From the NCBI RefSeq assembly GCF_024345395.1, contig NZ_JAGQBA010000003.1, positions 124,001 through 188,000 on the forward strand: a DNA stretch of 64,000 nucleotides. The letters are read 5' to 3'. The notes beneath the pieces were generated by a model that saw only the letters and a list, made by a program, of their open reading frames with translations, did not search any database and was not told the DNA's origin. The stretch is from Cyanobium sp. Tous-M-B4. GTDB lineage: Bacteria; Cyanobacteriota; Cyanobacteriia; PCC-6307; Cyanobiaceae. Below are positions 37,310 through 47,321 of the stretch, in pieces. Both the position numbers and the translations under genes were made by a program. How positions within the stretch are numbered: position 1 is the stretch's first letter; the number at the start of each line of letters is the position of its first letter.

Positions 37310-38746
37310 TCAGCGCCCAGAGCTGTAGCGACCCCGGCGGCCCCCATCACTACCGCTGCGGGAGGGTCCAGCTGGCGGTCCACCACGGCGAGCACCACCG
37401 CCCCTGCCCTTACCCCTCCCACCACTGAGATCCAAGGGTGGAGCTGATAGCACCTTGGGTTCAAAACCGGGCACCTCCTGCCGCGGCAGACGGGTGCCGA
37501 TCATGCGCTCAATGGCCCGCAGCAGCTCACTTTCCTCTGCTGCCACCAGGGAAATGGCATGGCCGTTGTGGCCGGCCCGGCCGGTGCGGCCAATCCGGTG
37601 AACGTAGTCCTCGGCCTGGTTCGGCAGGTCTAGGTTGACGACGTGGGGCAGCTGGTGAATGTCAATGCCCCGGGCCGCCAGGTCTGTTGCCACCAGCACC
37701 CGCAAAGAACCAGCCTTGAAGTCGGCCAGGGCTCGGGTACGAGCTCCCTGGCTTTTGTTGCCATGGATAGCCGAAGCCGACATCCCCTCGCGGGTGAGTC
37801 GCTCGGCCATGCGGTTGGCACCGTGCTTGGTGCGGGAAAACACCAGCACCTGCTGCCAGTTATTGCTGCTGATCAGGTGGCTGAGCAGATCAGCCTTGCG
37901 GTCCATGTCGCAGGGATGCAACAGGTGCTCCACCGTGGGAGCGGTGCGGTTTTCGGGAGTGGCCTGGAGCTGCACGGGGTTGTGCAGCAGACCGGTGGCG
38001 AGGCGGCGAATATCCCCGGAGAAGGTGGCTGAGAAGAGCAGGTTTTGACGCTTGGGCGGCAGCAGGGCCAGGATTTTCTGGATATCGCGGATGAAGCCCA
38101 TATCCAGCATCCGGTCGGCCTCATCGAGCACCAGGATCTCGACCCGGTCGAGCCGCAGGGCTTTCTGCTGGTAGAGGTCCATCAACCGGCCCGGTGTGGC
38201 CACCAGCACGTCAGTGCCGCGCTGCAACCTGGAAATCTGAGGATTCACCTTGACCCCGCCGAACACCACGTCGCTGCGCAGTTCGAGGTAGCGGCCATAA
38301 GCCCGCACGCTTTCGCCCACCTGCGCAGCCAGCTCGCGGGTGGGGGTGAGCACTAGGGAGCGCACAATGCCGGCGCGGGCGTGGGGGCCGTGGCGCAGCC
38401 GCTCCAGCATCGGCAGGGTGAAACCGGCGGTCTTGCCCGTGCCGGTCTGGGCCGCCGCCATCACGTCATGACCCGCCAGCACCGCCGGGATGCACTGGCC
38501 CTGGATCGGTGAGGGCTTGGTGTAACCCTTTTCGGTTACCGCCTTCAAGATCGGCTCACCCAGCCCAAACGATGCAAAGTCGACCAGCTCAGGAGCATCG
38601 CTGCTGAGCACGGCAGGGTCCACCGCCGCCGGACTGGAATCGGCAATCGCGGTGCCGGATCGTGGAGAGGGCTGACGGATTGCAGGTGTTGCGTGATCCC
38701 CCACCCTAGGGACAGGCGAAGTGGCTGCAGCGCTCGCATGGGCCAT
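37310..38746 (-). CDS. DEAD-box RNA helicase
   Basis: A 478-residue ATP-dependent RNA helicase. Motifs in order: Q motif ([13 protein letters not shown]), [85 protein letters not shown] and [10 protein letters not shown]. The C-terminal tail (about 435-478) is rich in Gly and Arg ([15 protein letters not shown]), typical of RhlE-type helicases. In cyanobacteria such enzymes are often cold- or light-responsive; that is not shown here. A GTG at 38704 would avoid a 41-base overlap with the DUF6464 gene. Confidence 0.9.
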   Translation of the reverse strand: MAHASAAATSPVPRVGDHATPAIRQPSPRSGTAIADSSPAAVDPAVLSSDAPELVDFASFGLGEPILKAVTEKGYTKPSPIQGQCIPAVLAGHDVMAAAQTGTGKTAGFTLPMLERLRHGPHARAGIVRSLVLTPTRELAAQVGESVRAYGRYLELRSDVVFGGVKVNPQISRLQRGTDVLVATPGRLMDLYQQKALRLDRVEILVLDEADRMLDMGFIRDIQKILALLPPKRQNLLFSATFSGDIRRLATGLLHNPVQLQATPENRTAPTVEHLLHPCDMDRKADLLSHLISSNNWQQVLVFSRTKHGANRMAERLTREGMSASAIHGNKSQGARTRALADFKAGSLRVLVATDLAARGIDIHQLPHVVNLDLPNQAEDYVHRIGRTGRAGHNGHAISLVAAEESELLRAIERMIGTRLPRQEVPGFEPKVLSAPPLDLSGGRGKGRGGGARRGGPPAGPSRSGSDGGRRGRYSSGR

Positions 38747-39053
38747 CAGGAAGCACGGCACAGCGCAGCAGCGGGCTGCGGGCGTTGAAACGGCAATCGG
38801 GGTTGCCGATCACCCACTGGTTTTGCCACCAGCGGGCATCGGTGGGCTGGCGCTGGGGCTTCACCTGCAGAGCGACGCTGGCAAGTTCGTAGCGGCCATT
38901 GCGCAATTGATAGCGGTGGCGCCGCTGCAGCACTAGAAAACTGCGGCCGCCAGCCTCAAGCCAGCGGCCCGGATGGGGCACCTCAGCCAGCTCAGGCACC
39001 TCTAGCCAATCGAGCAGGCGATCGCTGCCGATCAGGCGCAGCTCCACCCTCAT
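38706..39053 (-). CDS. DUF6464 family protein
   Basis: A 115-residue protein of a cyanobacterial family. [39 protein letters not shown] and the cysteine-bearing C terminus ([20 protein letters not shown], then [10 protein letters not shown]) fit the family, which has six conserved cysteines and might bind zinc. The ATG at 39053 overlaps the terC-like stop (ATGA). A longer form from 39137 would add a hydrophobic leader but lies inside the upstream gene. Confidence 0.75.
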   Translation of the reverse strand: MRVELRLIGSDRLLDWLEVPELAEVPHPGRWLEAGGRSFLVLQRRHRYQLRNGRYELASVALQVKPQRQPTDARWWQNQWVIGNPDCRFNARSPLLRCAVLPDGPCERCSHFACP

Positions 39054-39868
39054 GGCTCTAGAGGTTTCGGCGCCAAAGGCAGGCGCACCGAAAAGCCCCA
39101 AGCAAACAAGGCAGCCACAAGCAGCAGCAGCAGCCACTCCGGAGGCACAACCTGGGGCAAGCCCAGGCGCAGCAGCAGCCGAATGCCCACCAGACCCACC
39201 GCCAGATAACCGGCCGTTTCCAGGTGCTTGTAAACCTCAAGCCAACGAATAAACAGTTCAGCGGTGAGTCGCAGTGCAATAACCCCGATCACCCCACCGG
39301 CCATCACCAGCCACAGCCGGTCACTCACCGCCACTGCTGCAGCAACGCTGTCAAGCGAAAAAGCCAGATCGGTAAGGGCCAGGGTGGCCACAATTGAGGC
39401 CAGCCCGGCGTGGTGCAGGGAGCCGGGCTGGGCTCCAGCAGAGTCGGCGCCATCTGCTGCAGCGGCATCGCCTGCCGCCACTTCGGGCTCAGACCACACC
39501 AGCAGCAGGTGGCGCCCGCACAGCCACAACAAGTAGGCCGCCGCCGCCAGTTGCAGCGGCCAGAAATTGAGCACCCAGCGGGCAGCCACGATCAAACCAA
39601 GCCGAAACACCAGGGCAAGAGCAAGGCCGAGATTAAGGGCCTGGCGCTGCCGGGCCGGATCCTCCAGGCCCCGGGCGATCGCCGCCAGGGCAATGGCGTT
39701 GTCGGCGGAGAGCACCGCTTCTAGGGCCACCAACAGGGGCAGCAACAACAGCACCTCACGCCACTGGTCTGCTTGGTTGAGCAGGGGGGTGAGGGATTGG
39801 ATCGACTCCGCTTCCACGGGCTGCAGCGGGTCAAGATGGTTCCACTCTAGAAAGCTGGGTTGGAGCAT
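39050..39868 (-). CDS. TerC/Alx family integral membrane protein
   Basis: A 272-residue protein with about seven hydrophobic helices and the TerC signature: LEAVLSADNAIALAAIARGL, and LTDLAFSLDSVAAAVAVSD in the second half. TerC/Alx proteins move manganese or calcium out of the cytosol, and in plant thylakoids a TerC is needed for membrane biogenesis. Substrate here is inferred. The start overlaps by 9 bases the divergent 242-residue protein, whose TTG is at 39860. Confidence 0.85.
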   Translation of the reverse strand: MLQPSFLEWNHLDPLQPVEAESIQSLTPLLNQADQWREVLLLLPLLVALEAVLSADNAIALAAIARGLEDPARQRQALNLGLALALVFRLGLIVAARWVLNFWPLQLAAAAYLLWLCGRHLLLVWSEPEVAAGDAAAADGADSAGAQPGSLHHAGLASIVATLALTDLAFSLDSVAAAVAVSDRLWLVMAGGVIGVIALRLTAELFIRWLEVYKHLETAGYLAVGLVGIRLLLRLGLPQVVPPEWLLLLLVAALFAWGFSVRLPLAPKPLEP

Positions 39869-40588
39869 CCGTTAGGCGAGCTGCAGTTCAACGTCCAGCT
39901 GCTCCATGCCGAAGCAGGCAGCCGAGTGGTGCTGGTGCAAATAAGTCGTGCTGGCCAGGTAATCGACGCGGCATTAGGCGAAGCGTCGACGGCCGAGGCA
40001 GCAGAAGACCGTGCCCGCCAACGCCTGGGTGAACACCTTCCAGTGGCCGCACCCCCCACTTCGAGCGCCCCCACGCCCGACCGGGCTATTAGTACGCCCG
40101 CCCAGGTTCAGCCCAAACCCCAAGCCGAGCGCCCAGCCGCGCCCAGCCCCCCGCCTGCTCAGGCGATCGAAGAACCACCGGCCGACCCGGAGGATTGGAG
40201 CAGCGAGTTGGCCCGACTGGATTTACAGCTGCAGCGGCTCGGCTGGAATCGCGAGCAGGAGGCCATCTATCTGGAGCGGGTATTCGGCCACCCCAACCGC
40301 AACCGCCTCACCAGCTACGGGGACCTGCTGGCCTACTTACAAGCCCTAGAGGGCTTTGCCGAGAGCAGCGACCCCGCCAGCGCACCACCCCCCTTACGGC
40401 GCAAGGAGCTGCTCAGCCAGTGTGAGGAGCTGCTTAGCCAGTTGCAGTGGGATCAGGGCCAAGGTCGCGCCTTTCTCGAGCAGCACTTTGAATTAGCCAG
40501 TCGCCAACTACTGAGCGACAACCAACTACTGCAATTCAATATGTTGCTGGAAAGCGAATGGCTCGCCCAAGCTCGCCCGCAGGTTTAG
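39860..40588 (+). CDS. Hypothetical protein with two related C-terminal modules
   Basis: A 242-residue protein. The N-terminal part (about 1-50) has EHPLGELQFNVQLLHAEAG and resembles a small beta domain. A Pro/Ala-rich linker (about 60-110) follows. The C-terminal part has two similar segments of about 45 residues: LDLQLQRLGWNREQEAIYLE/RVFGHPNRNRLTSYGDLLAYLQ and CEELLSQLQWDQGQGRAFLE/QHFELASRQLLSDNQLLQFN, each with a Leu-x-W pattern and an (E/L)xxF-type core. Function unknown. Its TTG lies inside the divergent terC-like start, and its stop overlaps the GGDEF-EAL gene by four bases. Confidence 0.65.
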   Translation: MEHPLGELQFNVQLLHAEAGSRVVLVQISRAGQVIDAALGEASTAEAAEDRARQRLGEHLPVAAPPTSSAPTPDRAISTPAQVQPKPQAERPAAPSPPPAQAIEEPPADPEDWSSELARLDLQLQRLGWNREQEAIYLERVFGHPNRNRLTSYGDLLAYLQALEGFAESSDPASAPPPLRRKELLSQCEELLSQLQWDQGQGRAFLEQHFELASRQLLSDNQLLQFNMLLESEWLAQARPQV

Positions 40589-42369
40589 GGAACTAAAACT
40601 TTAACTGGTTGGGGAAAGGGTGCTGGGTGACCAAATAGATAGCCCTGCCCTTTGCAGCAGCCCATTGCCAGTAGAGCATCTGCCTGGGCTTCAAGCTCAA
40701 CCCCTTCGGCGATCACATCCAAACCAAGATCGTGAGACAGCCTGATCATCGAAGCCACCACAACGCTGCGACGGGGATCGTTCAGCAGACCAGCGGTAAA
40801 ACTACGATCGATCTTGATTGCATCAATAGGCAGTTGGGCAAGCCAGGACATACTCGAGTAACCGGTACCAAAGTCATCCAGATATATGCGACAACCCACG
40901 GCGCGCAGGGAGTGCAGCTCGCGCATTGCTGAATGGGGGCGATCTATCAACACGGATTCGGTGACCTCCACAGCCAGGCGAGAGAGATCAATCTCATAAC
41001 GCTCTGCTAGGGCAATCATTCTGCCTGCAAGGCCCTCCCGACAGATTTGAAGCGGACTAACATTGATCGAAAATACAAGGTCAGGGGTTATATCATTTGC
41101 CAATTTCAGCACCGCCAAGCACCGGCGCAACACCAAATCTCCCAACGGATCAATTAGGCCCACACTCTCTGCAACTGGGATGAAGTCGATTGGCGACATC
41201 CAGCCGCCCTCGAAATCACGAATGCGGGCTAGCGCCTCAAAACCAATAGAATCGCGGCTCTTTAGATCGACGATGGGCTGAAAATCAACCCGCAGCAGAT
41301 CACTATCGATTGCATGTTGCAACTGACGCTTAATCAAAATACCCCGCTTAACCTGATCATCAATCACGTTGTCGTAGATAGTGATTGAGCGCTCATCGCT
41401 AGCCTTGGCCGCATACATCGCCAGATCAGCGCGGCGCAACAACTCATCTACCGTGACTTCCGAATCATCAGTAGAGGCAATGCCCACAGCCATGGTGGGT
41501 GAAATCGAATAATCCTGGGTAGTCCAGGTCCTGGAGACCAGTGACTGCAAGCGTTCCGCCAACTGAACCGCTGCCATTGGCGTGGGAATGTCAGGGCTCA
41601 AAATCACGAATTCGTCCCCGCCCAGCCTGGCAAGCATATCCTCAGGACGCAGGGTGGATTGGAGCCGTTTCCCCACCTCAATCAACAACTCATCGCCGAC
41701 TTGATGTCCGTAAAAATCGTTTACCTCCTTAAAACGATTTAGATCACAAAACAGCAGGGTGACTGAGCCGGGCTGGCGACGAAGTTGGCGCAAGGCCGCA
41801 GCCATACGGGCCCGCAAGCCGCGACGATTGGGCAAGCCAGTTACCGGGCACTTCATCACCTTGGCCGCCAGGGCCAGCTGCTTGGACTGCAGATCTATGT
41901 ACTTTTGATTAGCCGACAACCATCTCTCTTCGATCTGCTGGCTTTTCTGCTGCAGCTCATCATATGATATTCGGGCACTCACATCACGAAAGGAGAACAT
42001 CAACGGATTAGGCACTTCCGTGACTACGGGCCGCCATTCGATTTCTAGAGCGTGAACTGGATCTTCACTGATAATTACAGTAACAAAACCGGTCTTTAGC
42101 AATCCCCCCCGCGTCTGATCAATAGTAAGAATAGGGTCGCCAACAATATTTAGTGGCAAGATCTTGTGCAAATCTGCTCCAAGAATCTCAAGTCGAGTCT
42201 TTCCTAAAAATTCATCAAAGGAGGCGTTAGTCCACAACACTTGGCCGATCGCATTGACCAGAACGAGTCCTTCACTGATCTGGCCAAGGGCAGAATCAAG
42301 CCGCCCCAAGGTACGGCGCAACTCCAGGACCAGTCCTGTTTCGGTATTTGGGCTGGAGGCTTCAGGCAT
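40585..42369 (-). CDS. PAS-GGDEF-EAL cyclic di-GMP signalling protein
   Basis: A 594-residue cytosolic protein. A PAS domain (about 25-145, with QISEGLVLVNAIGQVLWTN) leads to a short coiled segment, then a GGDEF cyclase domain (about 180-340) with an intact LARLGGDEFVILS active site, then an EAL phosphodiesterase domain (about 350-590) with FEALARIRDFEGG, FSINVSPLQI, EVTESVLID, LDDFGTGYSSMSWL, IKIDRSF and EGVELEAQA. Both active sites look complete, so either activity is possible. The ATG at 42369 overlaps the upstream PAS gene by eight bases. Confidence 0.9.
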   Translation of the reverse strand: MPEASSPNTETGLVLELRRTLGRLDSALGQISEGLVLVNAIGQVLWTNASFDEFLGKTRLEILGADLHKILPLNIVGDPILTIDQTRGGLLKTGFVTVIISEDPVHALEIEWRPVVTEVPNPLMFSFRDVSARISYDELQQKSQQIEERWLSANQKYIDLQSKQLALAAKVMKCPVTGLPNRRGLRARMAAALRQLRRQPGSVTLLFCDLNRFKEVNDFYGHQVGDELLIEVGKRLQSTLRPEDMLARLGGDEFVILSPDIPTPMAAVQLAERLQSLVSRTWTTQDYSISPTMAVGIASTDDSEVTVDELLRRADLAMYAAKASDERSITIYDNVIDDQVKRGILIKRQLQHAIDSDLLRVDFQPIVDLKSRDSIGFEALARIRDFEGGWMSPIDFIPVAESVGLIDPLGDLVLRRCLAVLKLANDITPDLVFSINVSPLQICREGLAGRMIALAERYEIDLSRLAVEVTESVLIDRPHSAMRELHSLRAVGCRIYLDDFGTGYSSMSWLAQLPIDAIKIDRSFTAGLLNDPRRSVVVASMIRLSHDLGLDVIAEGVELEAQADALLAMGCCKGQGYLFGHPAPFPQPVKVLVP

Positions 42370-42814
42370 CAGTCTCCGCGCAGCCTGGCAAGGGGGTGAG
42401 GGTGGCCCCAAAAACCCAGCCAGACTCGCGCTTTTCTCCCAAGATGAAATGTTCGGACACCACCTCACTACCGTCGGCGCAGACGGTTTTTAGGCGCAAC
42501 GGGTGGGCAAGAATGGTGGATTGCTCCGTGGCTTGGAAGCGGGAAAATCCCAACTGGTGAGACATCTGAAAAGCACCCGGCAAGATCAAGCTCAGGGATT
42601 GACCGCGCAACTGATCTTCAGTCCAGCCGTAGGTCTGCTCGAATGCCTGGTTAATCGAAACCACTTGCCCTAGGGAATCAGCCAAGACAAAGGGGCTATC
42701 TCCGTTCTGCAGGGATTCAATAGTGGGTTGAACCGAAGCCGCAGTGCTCTCAGGCTGTGACTGTTCGGTAGCCAAAATTTGCTCAATCTCTAGTTTTGAT
42801 CTTACGGCGCCCAT
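42362..42814 (-). CDS. PAS domain sensor protein
   Basis: A 150-residue protein with one PAS domain (about 35-145): GDSPFVLADSLGQVVSINQA, FEQTYGWTEDQLRGQSLSLI and LRLKTVCADGSEVVSEHFIL. There is no output domain. The stop overlaps the start of the PAS-GGDEF-EAL gene, so the two are translated together, and the single PAS may act in trans on that protein. Start at ATG 42814; a TTG at 42862 is in frame but would overlap the preceding gene. Confidence 0.82.
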   Translation of the reverse strand: MGAVRSKLEIEQILATEQSQPESTAASVQPTIESLQNGDSPFVLADSLGQVVSINQAFEQTYGWTEDQLRGQSLSLILPGAFQMSHQLGFSRFQATEQSTILAHPLRLKTVCADGSEVVSEHFILGEKRESGWVFGATLTPLPGCAETDA

Positions 42815-42849
42815 AGGCAAATTTTGCGCAAACGGGCCGAGCCAACCGT

Positions 42850-43542
42850 TTAGGTGCCGCAATGGCGGCGCACCAACTGGGCCCCCAGGTTCAAGCGGGT
42901 TTGATTGGCATAGGCCTCCCGCTCCAGTTGCCGCTCCTGCTCCGATGCCTTGCTGTAGACGGTTTCATTGAGCACAGCAGCTAGGTGATCGGGCAAGGCC
43001 GAGGGCAGACCTAGGGGGCGGGGGCGGGAACGCAGTCCCCGGTTGCTGCAGCTCTGGGCGACGTGGATGGCCTCGTGGTTGAGCACCCGGGCAAACTCGA
43101 CACTGCCCTTCGCCACCACCCGGGGCTGAATGCGCAGGGTGCGGGCTGCCGGGTCCCATTCTCCCGCCGCCCCCGGCTTGCGGGGCTGGCTCAGCTCCAG
43201 ACGCACCCCGGCTTTGGCCAGCACCATGAGCAGCTCACCGATCGCCAGGCGCTCGGCCCCAAAGCTGGGCGGGTTGGCGATCAGGGCCCGAAGCTCCGCC
43301 ACAGACAGCTTGGGTTCGTTGGCCCGGCGGCGGTAGTGATAACGCACCGCACCACTGGGCAGGGTTTCAGCCCGCGGCAGCCACTGACGATCAGCCGTAG
43401 CCAGTTGCTGCAGCAAGGCCGCCTCCTGTTCAGGCTGCAGACCTGCCGCTTGGGCCGTTGGTCGCGCAGGCACGCTTGCCAAGCAAGCCCCCAGCAGAGC
43501 CAGCAAGCCGCCCAGCACCAACACGGCTGGCGCCTTAGCCAA
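42850..43542 (-). CDS. Putative lipoprotein with a zinc-metalloprotease-like HExxH motif
   Basis: A 230-residue protein with an N-terminal hydrophobic segment and lipobox (LLALLGAC, Cys at about 20), so it is probably an exported lipoprotein. Later comes an HExxH motif in FARVLNHEAIHVAQSCSN (about 155), preceded by a stretch of beta structure. Downstream are ASEQERQLEREAYANQT (possible third ligand Glu) and a terminal Cys. The layout suits a small metallopeptidase, but no named family was recognised. It is upstream of the PAS genes and divergent from mfd. Confidence 0.65.
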   Translation of the reverse strand: MAKAPAVLVLGGLLALLGACLASVPARPTAQAAGLQPEQEAALLQQLATADRQWLPRAETLPSGAVRYHYRRRANEPKLSVAELRALIANPPSFGAERLAIGELLMVLAKAGVRLELSQPRKPGAAGEWDPAARTLRIQPRVVAKGSVEFARVLNHEAIHVAQSCSNRGLRSRPRPLGLPSALPDHLAAVLNETVYSKASEQERQLEREAYANQTRLNLGAQLVRRHCGT

Positions 43543-43649
43543 GCTCTTGGTGCTGAACGGGCGAAGAAAGAGGAGCAGAAGTTGGCGGCAACCAACACCA
43601 CTCTGGTGCCAGTTGCGAAGATCGGAGCCTTCTGAGATTCCCTGACCCC

Positions 43650-46600
43650 ATGCCCCTCACCGCCCTGGTGCGCCAGCTGCAGCAGGTGCCCCTCACCGGC
43701 GAGGTATTGCTGCGGCTGCAGCGGGCCGACCGCCTGCGGCTCAGTGGGGCAGGGCGCAGTGCGCGGGCCCTGGTGAGCAGCGCCCTGGCTGGTGCTGCCG
43801 AGGCGCCCTTGCTGGTGCTGGTTCCCACCTTGGAGGAAGCGGGCCGCTGGGCAGCGCTGCTGGAGCTAATGGGGTGGAACAGCTGCCAGCTCTACCCCAC
43901 CAGCGAGGGCAGCCCTTACGAGCCCTTTGACCCCACCAGCGAAATCACCTGGGGCCAGTTGCAGGTGCTCAGCGAACTGCTGGATACCCCCCGCCGCCTG
44001 GCAATCGTGGCAACGGAAAGGGCCCTGCAGCCGCACCTGCCGCCCCCTGAAACCCTGCAGGCCCAGTGCCTGAGCCTGCGCAAGGGCGACACGATCGACC
44101 TTGAACAACTCGCCACCACCCTCAGCCGGCTGGGCTACGAACGGGTGCCCACCATCGAGCAGGAGGGCAGCTGGAGCCGACGCGGCGACATCGTTGATGT
44201 GTTTCCGGTGAGTGCGGAGCTGCCCGTGCGGCTGGAGCTGTTTGGCGAAGAACTGGAGAAACTGCGGGAATTCGATCCCGCCTCCCAGCGCTCCCTAGAC
44301 GCCATCGAGGTGGTGCGGCTCACACCCACCGGCTACGGCCCCCTGATCGCCGATGCCCTGCGCGAGTCGATGCCGGATGGGCTCGAGCAAATGCTCAGCC
44401 CCGAGGCCCTCGAGCAGCTGCTGGAAGGAGGCACCCCGGAGGGGATGCGGAGGCTGATGGGCCTGGCTTGGCAGCAGCCGGCCTCCCTGCTGGATTATTT
44501 GCCGCCCCACACCCTGATTGCCATCGATGAGCGGCGCCACTGCCTCTCCCATGGCCAGCAGTGGTTTGACCATGCCTGCGACCACTACGCCGATGTGGTG
44601 CAGGAGCTGGAACTAGAAGCCAGCGCAGCGCCAACCATTTTGCCGCCGCTCCTGCATCGCCCCGCGGCAGACGCCCTGGAGCAGGCGGAGGTGTTTGCCG
44701 GTTTCGATCTGGCCGAGCTGCACGAAACCGACCAGCACCCCAACAGCTTTGACCTGGCCTCCCGCTCGGTGCCGGCATACCCCAATGCCTTCGGCAAGCT
44801 GGCCGGCCTGGTGAAGGGCTTTGTGGCCGAAAAAGCCACGGTCTGGCTGCTGTCGGCCCAGCCCTCGCGGGCGGTAGCCCTGCTGGAGGAACACGACTGC
44901 GTCACTCGCTTCGTGCCCAATCCCGCCGACTTTCCGGCCATCGACCGACTGGTGGAGCAGGCCACGCCGGTGGCCCTGAAAACCAAGGGCACCGCCGAGC
45001 TCGAAGGGCTGCAGCTACCGGCCTGGCGGCTGGTGCTGGTCACCGACCGAGAGTTCTTTGGCCAGCACGCCCTGGCCGCCAGCGGCTACGTGCGCCGGCG
45101 CCGCAAGGCCGCCAGCCGCACCGTGGATCCGGGCAAGATGCAGCCGGGCGATTTCGTGGTGCATCGCAACCACGGCGTCGGCAAGTTTCTGAAGCTGGAA
45201 AAGCTGGCGATCGGCGGCGAATCCCGCGATTACCTGGTGGTGCAGTACGCCGACGGTCTATTGCGGGTTGCGGCAGACCAGCTGGGCAGCCTCGGCCGGT
45301 ACCGCGCCAGCACCGATGCGCCTCCAGACCTCAACCGCATGGGTGGCACGGCCTGGGCCAAGGCCAAGGAGCGCGCCAAAAAGGCCGTGCGCAAGGTGGC
45401 GGTGGATCTGGTCAAGCTCTACGCCGAGCGCCACCAGGCACCGGGCTTCGCCTTCCCCGCCGACGGCCCCTGGCAACACGAGCTCGAAGACTCCTTCCCC
45501 TACGAGCCCACCCCCGACCAGGTGAAGGCCATCGCCGATGTGAAGCGGGATATGGAGCAGCCCCAGCCGATGGACCGGCTGGTGTGCGGCGACGTGGGCT
45601 TTGGCAAAACCGAGGTGGCGATCCGGGCGATCTTCAAGGCGGTCACGGCGGGCAAGCAGGTGGCGATGCTGGCCCCCACCACGGTGCTGGCGCAGCAGCA
45701 CTGGCGCTCCCTTTCGGAGCGCTTTGCGCCCTACCCGATGAAGGTGAGCCTGCTAAACCGCTTCCGCACCACCGCCGAACGCAAAACAATCCTGGAAGGA
45801 TTGGGCGAGGGCACGGTTGATGTGGTGGTGGGCACCCACCAACTGCTCTCCAAAAGCACCGGCTTCAAGCAGCTGGGTCTGCTGGTGGTGGATGAGGAGC
45901 AGCGCTTTGGCGTCAACCAGAAAGAAAAGATCAAGGCGCTGAGAAAAGACGTAGACGTGCTGACCCTTTCAGCCACGCCGATCCCCCGCACCCTCTACAT
46001 GAGCCTTTCCGGCGTGCGGGAGATGAGCCTGATCACCACACCACCACCGCTGCGCCGGCCAATCAAGACCCACCTGGCCGCCCTTGACGAGGAGGCGGTG
46101 CGCAGCGCCATCCGCCAGGAGCTCGACCGCGGCGGCCAGATCTTTTACGTGGTGCCGAGGGTGGAGGGTATCGAAGACGTGGCCTCTGGCCTGCGGCTAA
46201 TGATCCCGGGCCTGCGACTGCTGGTCGCCCACGGCCAGATGGCAGAAGGCGAGCTGGAGAGCGCCATGGTGGCCTTCAACGCCGGCGAGGCCGACCTGAT
46301 GCTCTGCACGACGATCGTGGAGAGCGGCCTCGACATCCCGCGGGTGAACACGATCCTGATCGAGGACGCCCACAAGTTCGGCCTGGCCCAGCTGTATCAG
46401 CTGCGGGGCCGGGTGGGTCGCAGCGGTATTCAGGCCCATGCCTGGCTCTTTTATCCAGGCAATGCCTCCCTCAGCGAAGCAGCACGGCAACGGCTGCGGG
46501 CGATTCAGGAATTCGCCCAGCTGGGTTCTGGCTACCAGCTGGCCATGCGCGATATGGAGATCCGTGGCGTCGGCAACCTGCTGGGAGTGGAGCAGAGCGG

Positions 46601-47222
46601 CCAAATGGAAACCATCGGCTTCGACCTTTATATGGAAATGCTGCAGGAGTCGCTGGCTGAAATCCAAGGCCAGGACATCCCAGTGGTGGAAGACACCCAG
46701 ATCGACCTGCCTGTGACCGCCTTCATCCCAGGCGATTGGATCACGGAAAACGACGAGAAGATCGCCGCCTACCGGGCCGCCGCCGCGTGCGGCGGCAAGG
46801 AGGAGTTGCTGGAGCTGGCCACCGGCTGGGTGGATCGCTACGGCGCCATTCCGGCGCCGGTGATCTCGCTGTTGCAGCTGATGGAGCTGAAGTTGGTGGC
46901 CAAGCGCTGTGGCTTCTCGCGCATCAAGCCAGAAAAACCCAACATCGCCCTGGAAACCCCCATGGAGGAGCCCGCCTTCCGCCTACTGCGCCAGGGCCTG
47001 CCCCAACACCTCCATGGCCGCCTGGTGTTTCAGCCCGGATCGGGCGCCACCGCCAAGGTGCTGGCCCGGGGCCTGGGGGTGCTGCCTGCTGAGAAGCAGC
47101 TCGAGGAGCTGATGGGCTGGCTCAACCAAATGGCGGAGCAGATCCCAGGCAGCGATGGCCTCACCGAAGCCCAGCGGCGCGAGCAGCTCAAGGCCCGCAA
47201 CGAAGAGGTGTTGGCGGTGTAG
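43650..47222 (+). CDS. mfd: Transcription-repair coupling factor Mfd
   Basis: Removes RNA polymerase stalled at DNA damage and recruits UvrA. The 1190-residue protein has the UvrB-like N-terminal region (LVLVPTLEEAGRWAALLE, GSPYEPFDPTSEITWGQ), the polymerase-interacting domain (MQPGDFVVHRNHGVGKFLKL, about 490), and the RecG-type translocase: Walker A GDVGFGKTEVAIRAIFKA (about 648), DEEQRFG, TATPIPRTLYMSL-type SATPIPRTLYMSLSGVRE, ESGLDIPRVNTILIEDAHKFG and QLRGRVGRS. A C-terminal D7 domain follows (about 1010-1150). Full length. Confidence 0.95.
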   Translation: MPLTALVRQLQQVPLTGEVLLRLQRADRLRLSGAGRSARALVSSALAGAAEAPLLVLVPTLEEAGRWAALLELMGWNSCQLYPTSEGSPYEPFDPTSEITWGQLQVLSELLDTPRRLAIVATERALQPHLPPPETLQAQCLSLRKGDTIDLEQLATTLSRLGYERVPTIEQEGSWSRRGDIVDVFPVSAELPVRLELFGEELEKLREFDPASQRSLDAIEVVRLTPTGYGPLIADALRESMPDGLEQMLSPEALEQLLEGGTPEGMRRLMGLAWQQPASLLDYLPPHTLIAIDERRHCLSHGQQWFDHACDHYADVVQELELEASAAPTILPPLLHRPAADALEQAEVFAGFDLAELHETDQHPNSFDLASRSVPAYPNAFGKLAGLVKGFVAEKATVWLLSAQPSRAVALLEEHDCVTRFVPNPADFPAIDRLVEQATPVALKTKGTAELEGLQLPAWRLVLVTDREFFGQHALAASGYVRRRRKAASRTVDPGKMQPGDFVVHRNHGVGKFLKLEKLAIGGESRDYLVVQYADGLLRVAADQLGSLGRYRASTDAPPDLNRMGGTAWAKAKERAKKAVRKVAVDLVKLYAERHQAPGFAFPADGPWQHELEDSFPYEPTPDQVKAIADVKRDMEQPQPMDRLVCGDVGFGKTEVAIRAIFKAVTAGKQVAMLAPTTVLAQQHWRSLSERFAPYPMKVSLLNRFRTTAERKTILEGLGEGTVDVVVGTHQLLSKSTGFKQLGLLVVDEEQRFGVNQKEKIKALRKDVDVLTLSATPIPRTLYMSLSGVREMSLITTPPPLRRPIKTHLAALDEEAVRSAIRQELDRGGQIFYVVPRVEGIEDVASGLRLMIPGLRLLVAHGQMAEGELESAMVAFNAGEADLMLCTTIVESGLDIPRVNTILIEDAHKFGLAQLYQLRGRVGRSGIQAHAWLFYPGNASLSEAARQRLRAIQEFAQLGSGYQLAMRDMEIRGVGNLLGVEQSGQMETIGFDLYMEMLQESLAEIQGQDIPVVEDTQIDLPVTAFIPGDWITENDEKIAAYRAAAACGGKEELLELATGWVDRYGAIPAPVISLLQLMELKLVAKRCGFSRIKPEKPNIALETPMEEPAFRLLRQGLPQHLHGRLVFQPGSGATAKVLARGLGVLPAEKQLEELMGWLNQMAEQIPGSDGLTEAQRREQLKARNEEVLAV

Positions 47223-47321
47223 GCGCCGTAAGCGAGCCGGTCTTGGGCCCAAGGGCCCCTTAAGCCAACCAGCTCCCGCAAAAATCCGTTACATTCATGA
47301 GAAGTTGTGTAACGACGATCC

